Assembly (NCBI GenBank): GCA_023451395.1
Contig: JAEXZL010000148.1
Span: forward strand, 1-25,494
Direction: 5' to 3'
DNA: 25,494 nucleotides
Source of the DNA: Bacillota bacterium
GTDB taxonomy: Bacteria; Bacillota; Clostridia; Clostridiales; Clostridiaceae
The translations under genes and the position numbers were made by a program. The notes under the pieces were generated by a model. The model was given only the letters and a program-made list of their open reading frames with translations. It did no database searches and was not told the DNA's origin. Shown piece after piece: positions 24,182-25,494 of the stretch. The first letter of the stretch is position 1. Each line of letters starts with the position of its first letter.

Positions 24182-24574
24182 TTATTCTTCCTCACTATTA
24201 AGCTCTTGATAGTATGCAGTAACCTCTTCAAATTCACTATCCTCAGGTACTACAAGTTCACCATTTTCTCCCTCGGACTTGAATAAATATACTGAACCAT
24301 CATTAGGATTCTGAACTAAAACATATTCACCTTCCTTGTATTCAAAAGCATCTACTACCTGACAAGAAATTACGTTCCCTTCTTCATCCTCAAGATCAAC
24401 TACAAAGCTATCGTGATCATGGTCATGCCCACAGCCACAGCCTTCATGATCATGTTCGTGGTCATGTCCACAGCCACAGCCTTCATGATTGTGTTCGTGT
24501 TCATGATCATGCCCACAGCCACATTCTTCTTGATTATGTCCGCAACCACATTTATTCATTTCATTATCACTCAT
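24182..24574 (-). CDS. Cys/His-rich DUF1292 protein
   Basis: The product is 130 residues in two parts. The N-terminal 50 residues hold four CGCGH-type units separated by His/Glu/Asp (CGCGHDHEHDHEG and variants), a likely metal-binding tract. The C-terminal part (about 56-130) is the acidic DUF1292 domain: VDLEDEEGNVISCQVVDAFE, YKEGEYVLVQNPNDGSVYLF, EVTAYYQELNSEEE. DUF1292 proteins are common in clostridia and have no established function that I know of. The ATG at 24574 has no close SD. A full AAGGAGGTG lies 35 bases upstream behind a hairpin. An in-frame CTG at 24604, seven bases after the SD, would add ten residues. The gene stands alone between two terminators. Confidence 0.85.
   Translation of the reverse strand: MSDNEMNKCGCGHNQEECGCGHDHEHEHNHEGCGCGHDHEHDHEGCGCGHDHDHDSFVVDLEDEEGNVISCQVVDAFEYKEGEYVLVQNPNDGSVYLFKSEGENGELVVPEDSEFEEVTAYYQELNSEEE
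24413..24552. repeat. Tandem repeats coding for CGCGH units
   Basis: Inside the DUF1292 gene the 22-base sequence beginning CCACAGCCACAGCCTTCATG occurs at 24429-24450 and 24468-24489, 39 bases apart, and a shortened copy begins at 24513, 45 bases on. The offsets are multiples of three, so repeat gain or loss would keep the reading frame and alter only the number of Cys/His units. Confidence 0.8.
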
Positions 24575-24618
24575 AATAATTCTGACTCTTATAGTAAAAG
24601 TCAGATTTTCACCTCCTT
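24575..24618 (-). promoter_or_regulatory. Ribosome binding site separated from ATG by a hairpin
   Basis: AAGGAGGTG (24618-24610) is followed by four A residues, an 11-base-pair hairpin with a three-base CTA loop (24605-24581, TCTGACTTTTA/TAAGAGTCAGA with one U-G pair), then ATTATT and the ATG at 24574. The linear distance is 35 bases. With the hairpin folded it shrinks to about 10, near the normal spacing. This suggests a structure-bridged Shine-Dalgarno, as reported for some phage T4 genes. Confidence 0.6.
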
Positions 24619-24633
24619 AAAGTTCATGTATTA

Positions 24634-24661
24634 ATTCTACCCTTAAAACCTAAAATATAAA
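24634..24661 (-). promoter_or_regulatory. Promoter candidate for the DUF1292 gene
   Basis: On the minus strand TTTATA (24661-24656) and TAGAAT (24639-24634) are 16 bases apart, a fair sigma-A match (four and five of six). Transcription would begin near 24628, just upstream of AAGGAGGTG. An inverted repeat ACCCTT/AAGGGT (24639-24644 and 24661-24666) brackets the spacer and could bind a regulator. AT-rich surroundings make this tentative. Confidence 0.35.
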
Positions 24662-24730
24662 AGGGTTTATTTGATATTTTAATAAAATATTGCATTTTTA
24701 CCCTTATTAAATTCTTAAATAATATTTTTT

Positions 24731-24764
24731 CAAAAAAATAGGAGCCTTTCCGGACAGGCTCCTA
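24731..24764 (-). terminator. Intrinsic terminator after pyruvate:ferredoxin oxidoreductase
   Basis: TAGGAGCCT and AGGCTCCTA form a nine-base-pair stem with an eight-base loop, followed on the minus strand by a run of seven T residues. It lies about 135 bases after the stop codon of the oxidoreductase gene. Confidence 0.9.
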
Positions 24765-24789
24765 AAGATAAATTTACATAATATAAAAA

Positions 24790-24851
24790 CACACACACAT
24801 TTATAAATATTACCACACACAAAGCTCATAAATTTGAATTTATTACACACA
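24790..24851. repeat. Three spaced CA/GT tracts in the 3' region of the oxidoreductase gene
   Basis: Within 62 bases there are three dinucleotide tracts: CACACACACA (24790-24799), CCACACACA (24813-24821) and ACACACA (24845-24851). The last two are each followed by A-A-GCT(C/T), forming an imperfect direct repeat, with a small inverted repeat ATAAATT-tg-AATTTAT between them. In the transcript these are GU-rich. They lie between stop codon and terminator. Function unknown. Confidence 0.6.
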
Positions 24852-24897
24852 AGCTTAAAATTAATTTTTAAATATCAAGATTTAATCACCGATATTT

Positions 24898-25494
24898 CTA
24901 TTCCTGAGCTGCCAATCTCTTATAGTTTTCAAGTCTTTCCATAGCATCCTTTTCAGTCTTCTCAAATAAAGCATCTGCTGCTTCTGGATAAGCCTTTGCT
25001 AAGGAAGCATATCTTACTTCTCCCATTAAGAATTCTCTAAAGTCTGCTGTAGGCTCCTTTGAATCCATGAAGAAGGATTTCTTTCCTTGCTCCTTAAGAG
25101 CTGGGTTATATCTGTACATACCCCAATATCCGCACTCAACAGCTCTCTTTGATTCAAGCTGGCTGTTGCCCATACCTAACTTTAATCCATGGTTTATACA
25201 TGGTGCATAAGCTATGATTAGGGATGGTCCTGGATAAGCTTCAGCTTCAGCTATTGCCTTAAGAGTCTGATTCTTATCAGCACCCATGGAAATCTGAGCA
25301 ACATATACATAACCATAGGTCATTGCCATCATTCCAAGATCCTTTTTCTTAGTTCTCTTACCACTAGCATCAAATTTAGCTATTGCAGAGGTAGGAGTTG
25401 CTTTTGAAGACTGTCCACCAGTATTTGAATATACTTCAGTATCAAATACAAGAACATTTACGTCTTCTCCAGAAGCTAGAACATGGTCTAATCC
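24898..25494 (-). CDS. Pyruvate:ferredoxin oxidoreductase, C-terminal part
   Basis: The gene is cut by the window edge; 198 residues of a protein normally about 1170-1200 long are visible. The enzyme oxidises pyruvate to acetyl-CoA and CO2 with reduction of ferredoxin, central to clostridial fermentation. The visible part starts GLDHVLASGEDVNVLVFDTE, then VYSNTGGQSSKATPTSAIAK, the end of the thiamine-diphosphate-binding domain. The segment LIIAYAPCINHGLKLGMG contains the family-conserved Cys thought to ligate the iron-sulfur cluster nearest the cofactor. The frame runs open from the window edge with no in-frame stop, so the first internal Met at 25332 is not the start. It is unrelated to motility and marks the edge of the cluster. 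Confidence 0.96.
   Translation of the reverse strand, partial: GLDHVLASGEDVNVLVFDTEVYSNTGGQSSKATPTSAIAKFDASGKRTKKKDLGMMAMTYGYVYVAQISMGADKNQTLKAIAEAEAYPGPSLIIAYAPCINHGLKLGMGNSQLESKRAVECGYWGMYRYNPALKEQGKKSFFMDSKEPTADFREFLMGEVRYASLAKAYPEAADALFEKTEKDAMERLENYKRLAAQE

Noticed and set aside
24575..24604. CTG at 24604 as the definite start of the DUF1292 protein
   Set aside because: CTG is a rare start, and the ATG product (MSDNEMNKCGCGH) looks like a normal start for this family. It was kept only as an alternative.
1152..24634. Plus-strand open frames of 60-171 codons throughout the window
   Set aside because: All lie opposite recognisable minus-strand genes, have no family resemblance or ribosome binding sites, and reflect codon bias on the other strand.
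24790..24851. CRISPR-like array
   Set aside because: The repeated parts are short dinucleotide tracts of 7-10 bases with unequal spacing and no conserved repeat of 20 or more bases, and no cas genes are present.
24898..25332. A separate 144-residue gene starting at the Met at 25332
   Set aside because: The frame continues upstream without a stop to the window edge and encodes the preceding part of pyruvate:ferredoxin oxidoreductase, so the Met is internal.

Overview
The window is AT-rich, all its genes lie on the minus strand, and most starts have strong AGGAGG-type ribosome binding sites. The gene content (FliY instead of FliN, CheC plus CheD, FliW plus CsrA, pyruvate:ferredoxin oxidoreductase) points to an anaerobic low-GC Firmicute, most likely a Clostridium. 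From memory, the order resembles the flagellar/chemotaxis cluster of Clostridium acetobutylicum. This could not be checked here.

Layout in the direction of transcription (right to left). (1) 25494-24725: C-terminal part of pyruvate:ferredoxin oxidoreductase, a GT-rich 3' region and a terminator. (2) 24661-24134: a single-gene unit for a Cys/His-rich DUF1292 protein. Its Shine-Dalgarno is separated from the ATG by a 25-nt hairpin. It ends in a terminator. (3) 24107-12592: a probable long operon, HAD phosphatase - class IV aminotransferase - fapA - cheW - cheD - cheB - cheR - cheA - cheC - cheY - cheW - fliM - fliY, closed by a terminator. (4) 12551-4356: the late flagellar unit flgM - flgN - flgK - flgL - fliW - csrA - flaG - unknown - fliS - fliT-like - fliD - flagellin. 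It starts at a consensus sigma-28 promoter and ends in a strong terminator. (5) 4355-3884: an AT-rich noncoding stretch with inverted repeats and a sigma-A-like promoter. (6) 3883-1: the early basal-body unit flgB - flgC - fliE - fliF - fliG - fliH, with fliH cut by the window edge.

Together the genes encode a Bacillus-type chemotaxis pathway. CheA/CheW signal to CheY, CheY-P acts on FliM/FliY, CheC and FliY remove the phosphate, and CheB/CheR/CheD adapt receptors. They also encode the rod/MS-ring/C-ring base, the hook-filament junction, cap and filament, the export chaperones, and two checkpoints: FlgM-sigma28, and FliW-CsrA-flagellin. FliM and FliY are transcribed with chemotaxis genes, not with fliG.

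The window is mostly a well-known locus. The least explained elements are the hairpin between SD and start of the DUF1292 gene, the dyads upstream of flgB, the 100-residue protein between flaG and fliS, and the metabolic-type genes at the head of the chemotaxis operon. Several starts were placed downstream of the longest possible reading frame because a ribosome binding site decides them.
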